From the NCBI GenBank assembly GCA_934757255.1, contig CAKVLL010000005.1:33589-97588 (forward strand): a DNA stretch of 64,000 nucleotides. Reading direction: 5' to 3'. This document shows positions 25,598 to 35,085 of this stretch, in pieces (the first letter of the stretch is position 1; each line of letters begins with the position of its first letter). The stretch is from an uncultured Candidatus Melainabacteria bacterium. GTDB lineage: Bacteria; Cyanobacteriota; Vampirovibrionia; Gastranaerophilales; Gastranaerophilaceae. The notes beneath the pieces were generated by a model that worked only from the letters and a program-made list of their open reading frames with translations, was not told the DNA's origin and searched no databases. Position numbers and translations under genes: made by a program.

Positions 25598-27100
25598 TTA
25601 ACTAAATATTGCGAAGTTTGTTTCAACGTTTTTGTTTCTGACTGATTCGATACCTTTAATCATTTCATTGATGGCAGATTGTTCTGTTTCAAGATTTTGC
25701 ATTCTTTGATCGATTCTAGATTCTTTAGAATTAATTATATTCTTTTCATATTCATAATCAGCTTGAGCACGTTGAATAATTGTTGAATTGTTAACAGAGA
25801 AAATGTTATTCATGTTAGAGGCTATAGTACTGTTGTATTCATATTTTTGTTTACTGTTATCATCAGAATTAGTTTTCATCGTGGTGATGTAATATTGGTT
25901 GTTTTGCAACATTTGGTTCAAATAGTCATTGTCCTCTATTTGGTCATTACATTCCCAACCATTTTCAGCAATAGCTGTAAATAATTGGTCATAAAAAGCA
26001 ATTTCACTTTCTTCTGCTGAGGTAAGAACTTGGTTGTCAGTATCTACAGCTGTTTTGTATTCATTTTGTGCAGCTTCATATTCAGCTTTTTTAGTTAAAT
26101 AATTTTGATAATTTTCAGAATTTCTGTCAACACAACTGTAATAAGTTACGTTAGCTGATGTTAAAGAGTTGCCTAGCGTATTTGTTCCGCCTGCTTTTTC
26201 ATAATTTCTCATTAAATCATCTAAGAACAAGTCAACTCTTACGCAATAATTATCACCCGCTGCGCTAAATTTAGAGACTTGTACTGTTGTGTTATTACTG
26301 CCTGCTTGATCTATATATGTGCAGTATTCATTATAAGTTTGTTCGCATGCTTCTTCAAACTTTTTGTAATCTTCTTCTGTCAAGTGTGATTCAGCATTTG
26401 TCTTTAATTGTTTAAATAACTCTGTTAAACGATTTTTTGCGTCACTTTCTGTTTTATCCAGATTCCAATGTCCAGTATTATTTAAAGTTGCGGATTTATA
26501 ATCACTAGCTACATCGTTTGTAGTTTTTGTACTATCATAATTGAACCCTTGGATAGAACCAAAACAATTTGCAAAAAATTCTTTGTTTGTGTATTTTTTA
26601 GTGGCTTTGCTTTTTAGGACATCAACTTCTTCTTGTAATTTAGTGAGATTGTCTACAGAATTATTTACAGCGGTATTTGTTGTTATAGATTTTTCAATTT
26701 TTTCTGCAGAAATACCAGTAACAGAAGCAAGAATTTTGGTTCTGTTTGATTCATAATCTCCGCCAGAACTGCCACTTTCTGAAATCATTTTTGCGTAGTC
26801 TTCATATTTTTTATCAATGACTACTGCACCATTTTGATTTGTTAATAGATATGGAGTATTATTGTTATATGTATTTGGACGCATTAAGTTTGCATAACTT
26901 AAATCAACGTAAGTTATACCTGAATTGTTTGACCATTTTAATGTTTTTGAGTTTAATGCTTCCTGATATTGTTTTGAAACTCTTTGCATATCTCGTGAAA
27001 GCGATGTTTTTTGCAAAGACAAGTCTTCAAGCGTCCGGCCGATAGTGTTTTTTCGGCTGGTTAGCTGTAAAAGTCTAACTTGTGATGCTGCCATTCCCAT
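25598..27100 (-). CDS. MGMxASQxR-family protein, candidate flagellar-class secreted protein
   Basis: A 500-residue family member. Its N-terminus MGMAASQVRLLQLTSRKN is conserved, but it then diverges (helical KTSLSRDMQRVSKQY instead of QGQQINQ). The middle (about 60-420) is Asn- and Thr-rich and unique to this paralog. The C-terminal coiled coil (about 445-500) has the LETEQSAINEMI-type segment and ends NVETNFAIFS. There is no Sec signal. An AAAGGAAAG site precedes the ATG. The sigma-28 promoter at 27145-27204 drives it, sharing 5' untranslated sequence with the 18071 gene. The function is unknown; flagellar-apparatus export or surface assembly is inferred. Confidence 0.87.
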   Translation of the reverse strand: MGMAASQVRLLQLTSRKNTIGRTLEDLSLQKTSLSRDMQRVSKQYQEALNSKTLKWSNNSGITYVDLSYANLMRPNTYNNNTPYLLTNQNGAVVIDKKYEDYAKMISESGSSGGDYESNRTKILASVTGISAEKIEKSITTNTAVNNSVDNLTKLQEEVDVLKSKATKKYTNKEFFANCFGSIQGFNYDSTKTTNDVASDYKSATLNNTGHWNLDKTESDAKNRLTELFKQLKTNAESHLTEEDYKKFEEACEQTYNEYCTYIDQAGSNNTTVQVSKFSAAGDNYCVRVDLFLDDLMRNYEKAGGTNTLGNSLTSANVTYYSCVDRNSENYQNYLTKKAEYEAAQNEYKTAVDTDNQVLTSAEESEIAFYDQLFTAIAENGWECNDQIEDNDYLNQMLQNNQYYITTMKTNSDDNSKQKYEYNSTIASNMNNIFSVNNSTIIQRAQADYEYEKNIINSKESRIDQRMQNLETEQSAINEMIKGIESVRNKNVETNFAIFS

Positions 27101-27144
27101 TTTGTTTTCCGCTTTCCTTTATAGTTTTCCCTGTTTCTCCATGT

Positions 27145-27204
27145 ATATCGGCATATTTAGCCAAAAACTTTAATAAAACCAGAAAAAGTTTACAAAAATT
27201 TACA
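27145..27204 (-). promoter_or_regulatory. Sigma-28 (FliA) promoter with upstream TGTAAA direct repeat
   Basis: On the minus strand: TGTAAA-N4-TGTAAA (27204-27189), 16 bp, TAAAGTTT (27172-27165), 12 bp, GCCGATAT (27152-27145). The start codon is at 27100. The divergent YibE/F-like gene at 27262 has its own TATAAT box at about 27230. Confidence 0.83.
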
Positions 27205-27261
27205 AATGAATTTGGCTTTATTTAACATTGTATAATTAGAAGTGCTTGTAGGAGTTGTCAG

Positions 27262-28359
27262 ATGAAAAAAATTATATACTTGATTATATGTTTTTTATTG
27301 TTTTTACCTTGTTTTGCTGACGAGGGTAAAATTCTGCCGTCAGAAATTGGATTAGTTCAAAAGGTTCAGTACGTAGATTTGGATAATGAGAATATAACGC
27401 AAGCAAAGCAAGCTATAGAAGTAAAATTGTTAACAGGACAATTTAAGGGTGAAACAGTAGAACTTGAGAATATGCTTACAGGAAATCCTTATTATGATAT
27501 AAATTTACAAAAAAATACAAAAGTTATTCTTCATGCGGAAGATAATGGGAATGGAGTAGAATTTAGTATTGAGGATATTAAACGTTCCGGAACTCTTGGT
27601 TGGTTGTCTTTGATATTTTGTGGGTTGCTTATTTATGTTGGTCGTAAAAAAGGATTGTTTAGTTTGATATCAATTGGTGTAACAATTTTATTTATTACAA
27701 ATATGCTTTCACCAATGATTTTATATGGCATAAATCCAGTTTTGTCAGCAATACTTGTTTGTTTACTTTCAACGACTGTAACCATGTATTCTGTTGGTGG
27801 AATTAATTTTAAAAGTTCGGCAGCCGTAATTGGTACGGTATCAAGTTTGGCATTTGCGGCTTTATTGTCATTTGTAACTATGATAACAGCGCATTTAACA
27901 GGTTTTACGAATGAAACATCAATGTTTTTGTACACTGCGCATCCGGAACTTAATTTTGTTAGTATAACAACAGCGACTATGATATTGGCAACACTTGGTG
28001 CTGTAATGGATGTTGCAATGTCAATAGCAAGTACTATTAATGAAATTTATGAAACGGATGCTAATATGAGTATAAAAGAACTGTTTACATCTGGTATGAA
28101 TGTTGGAAAAGATATTATTGGTACAATGGCAAATACATTGATTTTAGTGTATATGGGAGGTTCATTGCCGTTGTTGTTATTAGCTAATAATATAGATTTG
28201 CAAAAGTTTATTAACCTAAACCAAGTGGTTACGGAGGTAGCCTCTGCTCTTATAGGAAGTATCGCAATTGTTGTTTGTGTGCCAATAACAGCTATTATTG
28301 CTTCGCGCATGATTAGGTGCAAGAAGGACAAAGAAGAAGATTTGAATTTAACACTTTAA
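27262..28359 (+). CDS. YibE/F-like multi-pass membrane protein
   Basis: A 365-residue inner-membrane protein. A signal peptide (about 1-19, ending PCFA) precedes an external beta-rich domain (about 25-105, with a KVILHAED strand). Seven or so transmembrane helices follow from about residue 113, including an MDVAMSIASTINEI loop and TMANTLILVYMGGSLPL, which are typical of the YibE/F family. The family's role is not established; a transport function is assumed by others. A TAGGAGTT site lies before the ATG and TATAAT about 25 nt further up. The next gene has its own promoter inside this gene's 3' end. Confidence 0.88.
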   Translation: MKKIIYLIICFLLFLPCFADEGKILPSEIGLVQKVQYVDLDNENITQAKQAIEVKLLTGQFKGETVELENMLTGNPYYDINLQKNTKVILHAEDNGNGVEFSIEDIKRSGTLGWLSLIFCGLLIYVGRKKGLFSLISIGVTILFITNMLSPMILYGINPVLSAILVCLLSTTVTMYSVGGINFKSSAAVIGTVSSLAFAALLSFVTMITAHLTGFTNETSMFLYTAHPELNFVSITTATMILATLGAVMDVAMSIASTINEIYETDANMSIKELFTSGMNVGKDIIGTMANTLILVYMGGSLPLLLLANNIDLQKFINLNQVVTEVASALIGSIAIVVCVPITAIIASRMIRCKKDKEEDLNLTL

Positions 28360-28370
28360 TATGCTATAAT
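28342..28370 (+). promoter_or_regulatory. Sigma-70-type promoter
   Basis: TTGAAT (28342-28347), a 17-bp spacer and TATAAT (28365-28370). The -35 box lies within the last codons of the YibE/F-like gene. The ATG at 28404 follows with an AAGGAGAG site. Confidence 0.7.
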
Positions 28371-28403
28371 CGGTTCGATATTTTGGGAAAAGGAGAGAAG
28401 GGA

Positions 28404-29081
28404 ATGAAAAAACTTTTAACAGCATTATTAACATTGCTTTTTATATCAAATGCAGCTTTTGCCGGTGCATTCAAGGCAGACGCGAGAACAAAAAGAATAC
28501 CTGCCGGAACGGTATTTAAATTAGAATTTTTACAACCCGTGAGTACTTTTTCTGGCTGTGAAGGAGATTCTTTTGTAGCAACATTACAAAGTGAATTAGC
28601 TTCAGGTACAAATGTTATTTTGCCATCAGGTTCAGTTATTAGAGGCAGTGTTTCTAAAGTAAATACTGCAAAACGCTTTTCTCGTGGAGCAAAATTATAT
28701 TTGGATTTTGACCATGTTGTTACTCCAAATGGAAGACAAATTCCTTTAGATTTAGCTGTTTGTCAATTTGATAAAATTTATTTTGATGGTTCTTTATATA
28801 AAAATCTTGGTTATGGCGAAGCAGTGCAACAGAATTATGATAAGGCTGTTGAAATAACCAAAAATGCAGTTGATTATGGTATGAAAGCCGGTGAATCAGC
28901 TCCCGGAATACAATATTTAACAGCTCCAATTTGTGCTGTTGGTGGCTTCTTTGGTGGTGCTTGTTATTGGGTTGGAGATGGTATTGCTGATATGTTTAGA
29001 AAAGGTCAAGATGTATACATCAATAAAGGTGATGTGTTAACTGTAAAATTAGTTAACCCTATTGATGTTCCTGTTTACTAA
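28404..29081 (+). CDS. Secreted beta-rich protein of unknown function
   Basis: A 225-residue exported protein with a Sec signal peptide (about 1-20, ending NAAFA). I choose the ATG at 28404, which has AAGGAGAG upstream; the longer reading from 28317 would bury the signal. The mature part holds two short repeats of a barrel-like pattern: IPAGTVFKLEFLQPV, then LPSGSVIRGSVSKV and GDVLTVKLVNPIDV near the end. This faintly recalls the C-terminal barrel of TrbI/VirB10-type proteins, but no such system is nearby. A Gly/Cys-rich hydrophobic stretch (about 170-190) could insert in a membrane. The function is unknown. Confidence 0.75.
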   Translation: MKKLLTALLTLLFISNAAFAGAFKADARTKRIPAGTVFKLEFLQPVSTFSGCEGDSFVATLQSELASGTNVILPSGSVIRGSVSKVNTAKRFSRGAKLYLDFDHVVTPNGRQIPLDLAVCQFDKIYFDGSLYKNLGYGEAVQQNYDKAVEITKNAVDYGMKAGESAPGIQYLTAPICAVGGFFGGACYWVGDGIADMFRKGQDVYINKGDVLTVKLVNPIDVPVY

Positions 29082-29086
29082 ACCTT

Positions 29087-29251
29087 TTAGCTTGCTCTAC
29101 GCATTAAATCAGAAAGTTTAACATCTTTATTTTTTATAGAAGGCTCCGTTTTTTTTACAATCGGAGCTTCTTTTAATTGTGATAAACCTATTTTTTGGGG
29201 TTCTTTTTCAAATATCAATATTTTATTCATTATGGTTTCTAGTATACTCAT
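29087..29251 (-). CDS. Small hypothetical protein (54 aa)
   Basis: A short gene with a strong AAGGAG site 7 nt before the ATG at 29251. The product starts MSILETIMNKILIFEK, becomes charged and ends LSDLMRRAS; it has no membrane helix. It is convergent with the secreted protein gene, 5 nt away. Part of it (about 29140-29171) also forms an imperfect hairpin with a T-rich side that could stop the plus-strand transcript, so the region may serve two purposes. Confidence 0.5.
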   Translation of the reverse strand: MSILETIMNKILIFEKEPQKIGLSQLKEAPIVKKTEPSIKNKDVKLSDLMRRAS

Positions 29252-29367
29252 GATAGTCTCCTTAAGAAGTATTATATGCGAAATTTTTTTAATTCTTATC
29301 ATACATTAAAACTATTTTTTGTTCTAACTTCATTACTCCTTATGATACAATGTTGTTATACAATAAT

Positions 29368-30069
29368 ATGGATAAAGATTTGAATACAAGTTTTGATGAA
29401 AATTTTGAGTATGCATGTGAACTTTCAGAGAAAGAGTTTTCGCATGAAGAACTATTATATATGTTAGAAAGTGAAAATGTTGCAGAAAGGCAAATTGCAG
29501 CTTTGAAGTTTGATAGAGTAACTTCTGAAGCTGATGCATTAGCTTTAATAAACAGTTTGACCGGTTGTGATGGTAAAATCAGAGAAGCAGCGGCTTTGAG
29601 GATTAATCAGATAATTGTAAGTGATATGGCATCAAGAAAGTATTTTAATTTTCCTCATGTTTTTGCGGACGCAACAATTGACATAAATGCTAATATTTGT
29701 AGATTGGTAGTTGATAGTGTAAAATTATTGCAAAAAGAAGAAAATTTTTCTCATTTGTATGTGCAAAAAATATTAGATTTTACAAATAATGCTTTCGAAG
29801 AATTAGATAAATTTATTTTTCGCGACAAAAAATATGTGATAAATAAGCAACTTTTTAAATTATATTGGTGCTTAGAAACTTTGCAGAATTTTTATGAAAT
29901 TGTTGATGAAAATGTTTTAAGACAAATTCTTGAAAAATGTATTTTGCAAAAAGAGTATACAATTAGAGAAAAAGCAGCGCAAATTATAAAATTATCGGGG
30001 AAATATACAGAGTTCTATAATGTGTTGAAAAATGACGAAAATTATTATGTTAGAGCAATACTGAATTAA
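29368..30069 (+). CDS. HEAT-repeat-like protein
   Basis: A 233-residue all-helical protein. Helix pairs with the pattern of HEAT repeats are visible (ENVAERQIAALKFDRV, CDGKIREAAALRINQI, and at the end YTIREKAAQIIKLSG with NDENYYVRAILN). The ATG at 29368 is preferred: an upstream in-frame ATG at 29350 lies inside a likely -10 box (TACAAT, 29346-29351). There are no catalytic residues, so it is probably a scaffold. It stands alone before uvrB with no overlap. The specific role is unknown. Confidence 0.75.
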   Translation: MDKDLNTSFDENFEYACELSEKEFSHEELLYMLESENVAERQIAALKFDRVTSEADALALINSLTGCDGKIREAAALRINQIIVSDMASRKYFNFPHVFADATIDINANICRLVVDSVKLLQKEENFSHLYVQKILDFTNNAFEELDKFIFRDKKYVINKQLFKLYWCLETLQNFYEIVDENVLRQILEKCILQKEYTIREKAAQIIKLSGKYTEFYNVLKNDENYYVRAILN

Positions 30070-30131
30070 AGATTGAAAAATAAATAAGTGTTTTTAAGTA
30101 CGTTTTACTTTTCATTTTTGATTGCATAAAT

Positions 30132-30137
30132 TATAAT
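30132..30137 (+). promoter_or_regulatory. Probable -10 box of uvrB
   Basis: TATAAT ends 6 nt before the uvrB ATG; TTTTCA (30109-30114) is a plausible -35 at 17 bp. There is no SD, consistent with a leaderless mRNA. No LexA-type box is obvious. Confidence 0.55.
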
Positions 30138-30143
30138 ATTTTT

Positions 30144-32126
30144 ATGGAAAGAAAATTTGAACTTGTATCTAAATATAAACCATCAGGCGACCAGCCTAAG
30201 GCAATTGAGGAACTTGTAGAAGGACTTAGGGAAGGAGATGACGCGCAAACGCTTCTTGGTATTACAGGTTCAGGTAAAACTTTCACAATTGCCAATGTTA
30301 TTGAAAAAATACAAAAACCAACGTTAATTATTGCACACAACAAAACTTTAGCGGCGCAACTTTATAACGAATTTAAAGAACTTTTTCCAAACAACGCGGT
30401 TGAATATTTTATTTCATATTACGATTATTATCAACCTGAAGCCTACATTCCGCGAACAGATACTTATATAGAAAAATCTGCAAGTATAAATGAAGAAATA
30501 GACAGACTTCGTCACAACACAACAAGAAGTCTTTATGAAAGAAACGACGTAATAATAGTAGCTTCTGTAAGTTGTATTTACGGTTTGGGCTTACCTGAAA
30601 GCTATTTTAAAGGCACAATTCAGATTAAAGTTGGTGATACTTTAGATAGAGGCGATTTAATTAAACACCTTGTAATGACTCAATATACAAGAAATGACCT
30701 TGTTTTAGAGCGTTCAACGTTTAGAGCAAGAGGCGATATTTTAGAAATCATGCCGGCTTATGAAAAGATTATTACAAGAATTTATTTCTTCGGTGATGAA
30801 ATTGAAAAAATCGTAAAGATTGATAATTTGACAGGTGAAATAATTGAAGCGCCTGAGTCTGTAATGATTTATCCGGCAGTGCATTATATTGCTTATGATG
30901 AAAATGAGGACGAAACTATTTCTATGATTAAAACCGAACTCAAAAATCGTGTAATTGAGTTGGAAAGCGAAAATAAGATTTTGGAATCTCAACGACTCCA
31001 ACAGAGAGTTAAATACGATATTGAGATGATTAAGGAAATGGGTTATTGTTCGGGAATTGAAAATTATTCACGTATTATTGAACGCCGTCCTGTGGGTTCC
31101 GCGCCTGCAACTCTTTTAGATTATTTTCAAACCGATTTTCTGACTGTAATTGATGAATCTCATGTAACACTTCCACAACTTAATGGAATGTATCACGGTG
31201 ATGCGGCGCGTAAAAAGACACTTGTTGATTTTGGATTCAGATTGCCTTGTGCAAAAGATAACAGACCTCTTAAGAGTGAAGAATTCTTCGCAAAAGTCGG
31301 ACAAAAAATTTATATTTCAGCCACCCCGGGGGATTTTGAAAAGAAAACTTCTGAACAAATGGTTGAACAAATTATTCGTCCGACAGGACTTGTTGACCCT
31401 AAAATCAGCGTTCGTCCGATTGAAACACAAATCGGAGATTTGAAAATTGAAATTGAAAAACGCGCTAAAAAAGAAGAAAGAGTTCTTATAACAACTCTTA
31501 CAAAGCGCATGGCAGAAGATTTATGCGACTTTTTCTTGCAAGAAGGAATTCGAGTAAGATATTTACATAGCGGAATTAAATCGATTGAACGTGTAGAAAT
31601 TTTAAGAGATTTAAGACTCGGTGAATTTGATGTTTTGATTGGCGTAAACTTATTGAGAGAAGGTTTGGATATTCCTGAAGTTTCGCTTGTAGCAATTATG
31701 GACGCGGATAAAGAAGGATTTTTGAGGTCTGAAACAAGCTTAATTCAGACAATCGGACGTGCTGCGCGTAATGCTTGCGGTGAAGTAATTATGTATGCAG
31801 ACAAAATAACGGATTCTATGCAAAAAGCGATTGACGAAACAAACCGCAGAAGAGAGATTCAACTTGCGCATAACAAAAAATTTGGGATTATTCCGCAAAC
31901 GATTAAAAAACCGATTGAAAATAACTTGCTTTCTCTTGTTGCAAGCTATAGAGATTTCGAAGATATTGTTGCAGAAGAAATGGTTGATTTAGGTATTGAT
32001 AAAAAAGACTTACCTAAACTTATTAACAAATTGGAAAAAGATATGCACAAAGCTGCTAAAATCCTCGATTTTGAACGTGCGGCAGAAATTCGAGATAAGT
32101 TGAAGAAGCTTAGAGAAATGGTTTAG
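30144..32126 (+). CDS. uvrB: Excinuclease ABC subunit B
   Basis: UvrB is the damage-verifying helicase of nucleotide excision repair. The Walker [11 protein letters not shown] is followed by the DNA-clamping beta-hairpin segment [12 protein letters not shown], the DESHVTLPQ helicase motif, [17 protein letters not shown] and QTIGRAARN. The C-terminal UVR motif (about 625-658, [22 protein letters not shown]) binds UvrC. Length of 660 residues is normal. No uvrA or uvrC is in the window. A roughly 130-bp octamer inverted-repeat element follows downstream. Confidence 0.97.
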   Translation: MERKFELVSKYKPSGDQPKAIEELVEGLREGDDAQTLLGITGSGKTFTIANVIEKIQKPTLIIAHNKTLAAQLYNEFKELFPNNAVEYFISYYDYYQPEAYIPRTDTYIEKSASINEEIDRLRHNTTRSLYERNDVIIVASVSCIYGLGLPESYFKGTIQIKVGDTLDRGDLIKHLVMTQYTRNDLVLERSTFRARGDILEIMPAYEKIITRIYFFGDEIEKIVKIDNLTGEIIEAPESVMIYPAVHYIAYDENEDETISMIKTELKNRVIELESENKILESQRLQQRVKYDIEMIKEMGYCSGIENYSRIIERRPVGSAPATLLDYFQTDFLTVIDESHVTLPQLNGMYHGDAARKKTLVDFGFRLPCAKDNRPLKSEEFFAKVGQKIYISATPGDFEKKTSEQMVEQIIRPTGLVDPKISVRPIETQIGDLKIEIEKRAKKEERVLITTLTKRMAEDLCDFFLQEGIRVRYLHSGIKSIERVEILRDLRLGEFDVLIGVNLLREGLDIPEVSLVAIMDADKEGFLRSETSLIQTIGRAARNACGEVIMYADKITDSMQKAIDETNRRREIQLAHNKKFGIIPQTIKKPIENNLLSLVASYRDFEDIVAEEMVDLGIDKKDLPKLINKLEKDMHKAAKILDFERAAEIRDKLKKLREMV

Positions 32127-32170
32127 GCTTTTTATTTGATATTATCTGGATGAATGACATTTAAATGAAA

Positions 32171-32303
32171 GGGAATAGGGTAATAAGGTAATAAGGTAAT
32201 AAGGGGTATACATTAATTTCTTTTGGTGTTTACATTAAATTAACGAATTTTTTATTGCAAAATATTTAAAATCTCCTATTCTCCTATTCCCTTATTCCCT
32301 TTT
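32171..32303. repeat. Octamer inverted-repeat element, copy A
   Basis: The left arm is tandem octamers of the form GGNAATAR (32171-32204), the core is AT-rich, and the right arm (32272-32303) is their reverse complement (CTATTCC, CTTATTCC). It fills most of the gap between uvrB and bioG. Confidence 0.75.
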
Positions 32304-32348
32304 TTTGTTGTCAATCTTTGTGAAATCTTTTCGTGCTAAAATGTACTT

Positions 32349-32954
32349 ATGAAATATAAGTGGTTAAACAAAAAAGATAACGAAAAATTAATTATATTTT
32401 TTAACGGCTGGGGAATGGATGAGAGCGTTGTATCTCATTTAGAACCGGAAGATTTTGATGTAATTATGATTTATAATTACAACGATTTGGCTTTTGATTG
32501 GAGTATAATTTCAGGTTATAAAGAAAATTATATAATCGCTTGGTCAATGGGAGTCATGTGTGCAACTCTGTTCAAGTTGGATTATAAGAGCGCAACTGCG
32601 ATTAATGGTACGCTTAGGCCGATTGATAACGAATTCGGGATTCCGATTAGAATATATGATTTAACAATAAGAGGTTTCAGTCCAAAAGGCAGAGAAAAAT
32701 TTATTAGTAGTATGTTTTCTAACCCCGATGATTTGCCGGTTGTATCAAGAGAGTTTGAAGAACAAAAATTAGAATTATCTGCATTGAAGAATTATGAAGC
32801 AAATTCAGATTTTAAATATAATCGTGTAATAATTAGTGACAACGATAAAATTATTCCAACGAAAAATCAAGAAGCATTTTGGGGTGAAAAAGCAAATATT
32901 TCAAGTGGACATTGCCCATTTAAACATTTCAACAAATGGAGCGAACTTTTATGA
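32349..32954 (+). CDS. bioG: Pimeloyl-[ACP] methyl ester esterase BioG
   Basis: BioG (DUF452) demethylates pimeloyl-ACP methyl ester, closing the BioC/BioH-type pathway to pimelate for biotin. The alpha/beta-hydrolase signature is present: FFNGWGMD near the N-terminus, the nucleophile elbow AWSMG (Ser66), and a C-terminal ISSGHCPF with the catalytic histidine. Length (201 aa) matches the family. An extended -10 (TGCTAAAAT) ends 6 nt before the ATG with no SD, suggesting a leaderless start. The stop overlaps bioC by 4 nt, the usual pairing for these genes. The other biotin genes are not in this window. Confidence 0.92.
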   Translation: MKYKWLNKKDNEKLIIFFNGWGMDESVVSHLEPEDFDVIMIYNYNDLAFDWSIISGYKENYIIAWSMGVMCATLFKLDYKSATAINGTLRPIDNEFGIPIRIYDLTIRGFSPKGREKFISSMFSNPDDLPVVSREFEEQKLELSALKNYEANSDFKYNRVIISDNDKIIPTKNQEAFWGEKANISSGHCPFKHFNKWSELL

Positions 32955-33676
32955 ACAAGGATTTGATTCAAAAAAGATTTGCGAAAAATCTTGATACCTA
33001 TAATGATAATGCTAAAATTCAAAAAAGAATGGCAGAGCGTCTTATTTCGTTTTTGGGTAGAAAAGAATATGATAACATCCTTGAGATTGGTTGTGGTACC
33101 GGACTTTTGACAAATATTATTAATAGCCAAATTCAATTTGAAAATTATATTGCAAACGATATTGTTTCGGAATGTGAAGAGTACATAAAAAAAATTAATC
33201 CAAACTTCAACTTTGTATCAGGTGATATTGAAAAAGAAATCAAAAATAGTGATAAAAAGTATGATTTGATTATTTCTAATGCTGCTCTTCAGTGGGTAGA
33301 TAACTTGCAAGGATTGGTTGATACGCTTTTCAGTAAATTAAATGATGGTGGGGAACTTTTGTTTTCTACTTTTGGACAAGAAAATTTTAGAGAAGTTTTT
33401 TTTGCACAAGGAAAATCGCTTCCTTATTATTCAGTAAGTGAACTTGCAGATTTATTGACGGATTTTAATCCTAAAGTTGAACAGGAAATTCATGTACTTG
33501 CTTTTAAAACCCCAAAAGATATTCTGCGTCATTTTAAATTAACTGGAGTTAATGCGCTGGAAACTACCACTTGGACAAAGTCAGATGTTTTAAAATTTGA
33601 AAATGCATATAATAATGTTTGTTCTAATACGCCAACTTTAACTTACAATCCAATTTATATAAAAATCACAAAATAG
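32951..33676 (+). CDS. bioC: Malonyl-[ACP] O-methyltransferase BioC
   Basis: BioC methylates malonyl-ACP with SAM to start pimelate synthesis on the fatty acid machinery. The N-terminus fits the family (NKDLIQKRFAKNLDTYNDNA), and the class I methyltransferase motif I is LEIGCGTGLLT. A mid-protein ISNAALQWVDNL, a well-known BioC segment, is also intact. The ATG at 32951 overlaps the bioG stop (ATGA) and is preferred over the upstream TTG at 32936. The length is 241 residues. It would depend functionally on the FabH/FabD/FabG genes located at the right end of the window. Confidence 0.93.
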   Translation: MNKDLIQKRFAKNLDTYNDNAKIQKRMAERLISFLGRKEYDNILEIGCGTGLLTNIINSQIQFENYIANDIVSECEEYIKKINPNFNFVSGDIEKEIKNSDKKYDLIISNAALQWVDNLQGLVDTLFSKLNDGGELLFSTFGQENFREVFFAQGKSLPYYSVSELADLLTDFNPKVEQEIHVLAFKTPKDILRHFKLTGVNALETTTWTKSDVLKFENAYNNVCSNTPTLTYNPIYIKITK

Positions 33677-33688
33677 GACAGGCGGATA

Positions 33689-33703
33689 ATATAACTGTTA
33701 TAT
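33689..33703. promoter_or_regulatory. Palindrome upstream of the histidine kinase gene
   Basis: ATATAAC-T-GTTATAT, a perfect 7-bp-arm palindrome, 45 bp before the ATG at 33748 and close to a TATACAAT box (33711-33718). It is a possible operator; no binding protein can be named. Confidence 0.35.
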
Positions 33704-33747
33704 GGTTTATTATACAATAAACTTGTCAAGAGAAATTTTGAGGTTAT

Positions 33748-34845
33748 ATGAACGACGGTAATATTAACCAAAATTTACGTACAACACAATTAGACGCCTT
33801 TCTTGCAAATGTTCCTAAACTTATTTATATGAAAGATTTGAAAGGAAATTTTATTGCAGGCACGAAAATAGCAAAAGAATTTGTAACAAAAGGATTTGAT
33901 TCTTTGAATAAAGTTTGTTTGGATTTTAGCAAAATTCGGATGAATGTTAAAAGTGGAGATGATTTTGTTATTGAAAATAATAAAAAAGTTTTGTATCAAA
34001 AAGAACTTTTCGACATAAAAGGAAAGCCGCATTGTTACGAGGTTTATAAAGCTCCGGTAAATGATGTAGACGGAAATGTTACAGCAATAGTTGTGATGCT
34101 TAAAAATATTGATAAGTTGAAGATTTTAGAAACTCAAAAAGAAACTTTTGTAGCTTCGTTAGGACATGATTTAAAAAATCCAACTTTAGCACAAATAAGA
34201 GCTTTGGAGTTAATTTTAAAAAATCAATTTGGAAAACTTAATAATAAACAGCATGAAATTATACAAATGGTGCTTGATTCTTGTAGATATATGAATGGTA
34301 TGTTAGCAACTTTGTTGGCAACATATAGAAATGAAAACGGTGTTATAAAATTAAATTATGAAGAGTTTTTGCTTTCGGAATTGATATCCGAATGTGTAGG
34401 TGAAATGGTTTATATGGCAAAAGAAAAAGAACTTGATGTTGTAATGCAAGATAAGAGTAATTTAGAACATATAACCGCCGATAAAATTCAGATAAAACGT
34501 GTTATTATGAATCTTTTGTCAAATGGAATTAAGTATGCATATAAACAATCGAGATTAGTTATAAATGTTTATGAAGAGAATGGCTATGCTTGTTTTAATT
34601 TTGAGAACAGAAGTCCATATATCCCTCCAGAAAAACAGCAGATGATATTTGCTCAATATGTTTCATTTGCCGGCATGCATAACGAGTTAGGAATCGGTTT
34701 GGGGCTTTATACATCACAAAAGACAATTGAAGCGCATAATGGTGAAATTTTTGTTAAAAGTTTTGAAGATGATAGGAATGTTTTTGGATTTAAACTTCCA
34801 ATTTGTGTGAAAAATAAAAATAAGTTACGAAAAATATTGTTCTAA
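33748..34845 (+). CDS. Soluble PAS-type sensor histidine kinase (orphan)
   Basis: A 365-residue kinase with no membrane segment. An N-terminal PAS-like domain (about 15-120, with IYMKDLKGNFIAGT) precedes a dimerisation H-box with the phospho-acceptor His140 in SLGHDLKNP. The HATPase domain has the N-box NLLSNGIKYA. The G1 region is degenerate (NRSPYIPPEKQQMIF), but the G2 GIGLGLYTSQKTIEAHNG is intact. No response regulator gene adjoins it. It is likely a cytosolic sensor whose partner is elsewhere; a link to the nearby secreted-protein cluster is only positional. Confidence 0.9.
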   Translation: MNDGNINQNLRTTQLDAFLANVPKLIYMKDLKGNFIAGTKIAKEFVTKGFDSLNKVCLDFSKIRMNVKSGDDFVIENNKKVLYQKELFDIKGKPHCYEVYKAPVNDVDGNVTAIVVMLKNIDKLKILETQKETFVASLGHDLKNPTLAQIRALELILKNQFGKLNNKQHEIIQMVLDSCRYMNGMLATLLATYRNENGVIKLNYEEFLLSELISECVGEMVYMAKEKELDVVMQDKSNLEHITADKIQIKRVIMNLLSNGIKYAYKQSRLVINVYEENGYACFNFENRSPYIPPEKQQMIFAQYVSFAGMHNELGIGLGLYTSQKTIEAHNGEIFVKSFEDDRNVFGFKLPICVKNKNKLRKILF

Positions 34846-35044
34846 GTTTTAGTAAAATTTTTATACTCCAACAGTATGATTTTTTTAAATAATCTACATT
34901 AAACAGATGATTTTTTATTTATAGATTTATTAATTTATGTAAAAATACCGTATAATACTATTATAATAATTGACTTATTTTAATATCCCATTAAAAGAAT
35001 CATAGAAGAATGTAATACAGTAATGGTGAATGATATCACTACGT

Positions 35045-35064
35045 CCCTCTTGTAATAAAGAGGG
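35045..35064 (+). promoter_or_regulatory. Hairpin in the leader of the 35086 gene
   Basis: CCCTCTT/AAGAGGG stem with a GTAATA loop, ending 12 nt before the AGGAG ribosome site (35072-35076). It could modulate translation or stabilise the mRNA. Upstream, a TATAAT box (about 34950) is the best promoter candidate; FliA boxes are absent. The remaining 34846-35044 shows nothing else. Confidence 0.45.
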
Positions 35065-35085
35065 AGAAAATAGGAGATACCGCTT

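Noticed and set aside
29140..29171. Terminator hairpin after the 28404 gene
   Set aside because: The stem is interrupted and the loop is 13 nt. It coincides with codons of the small minus-strand gene, so it is not listed as an independent terminator.
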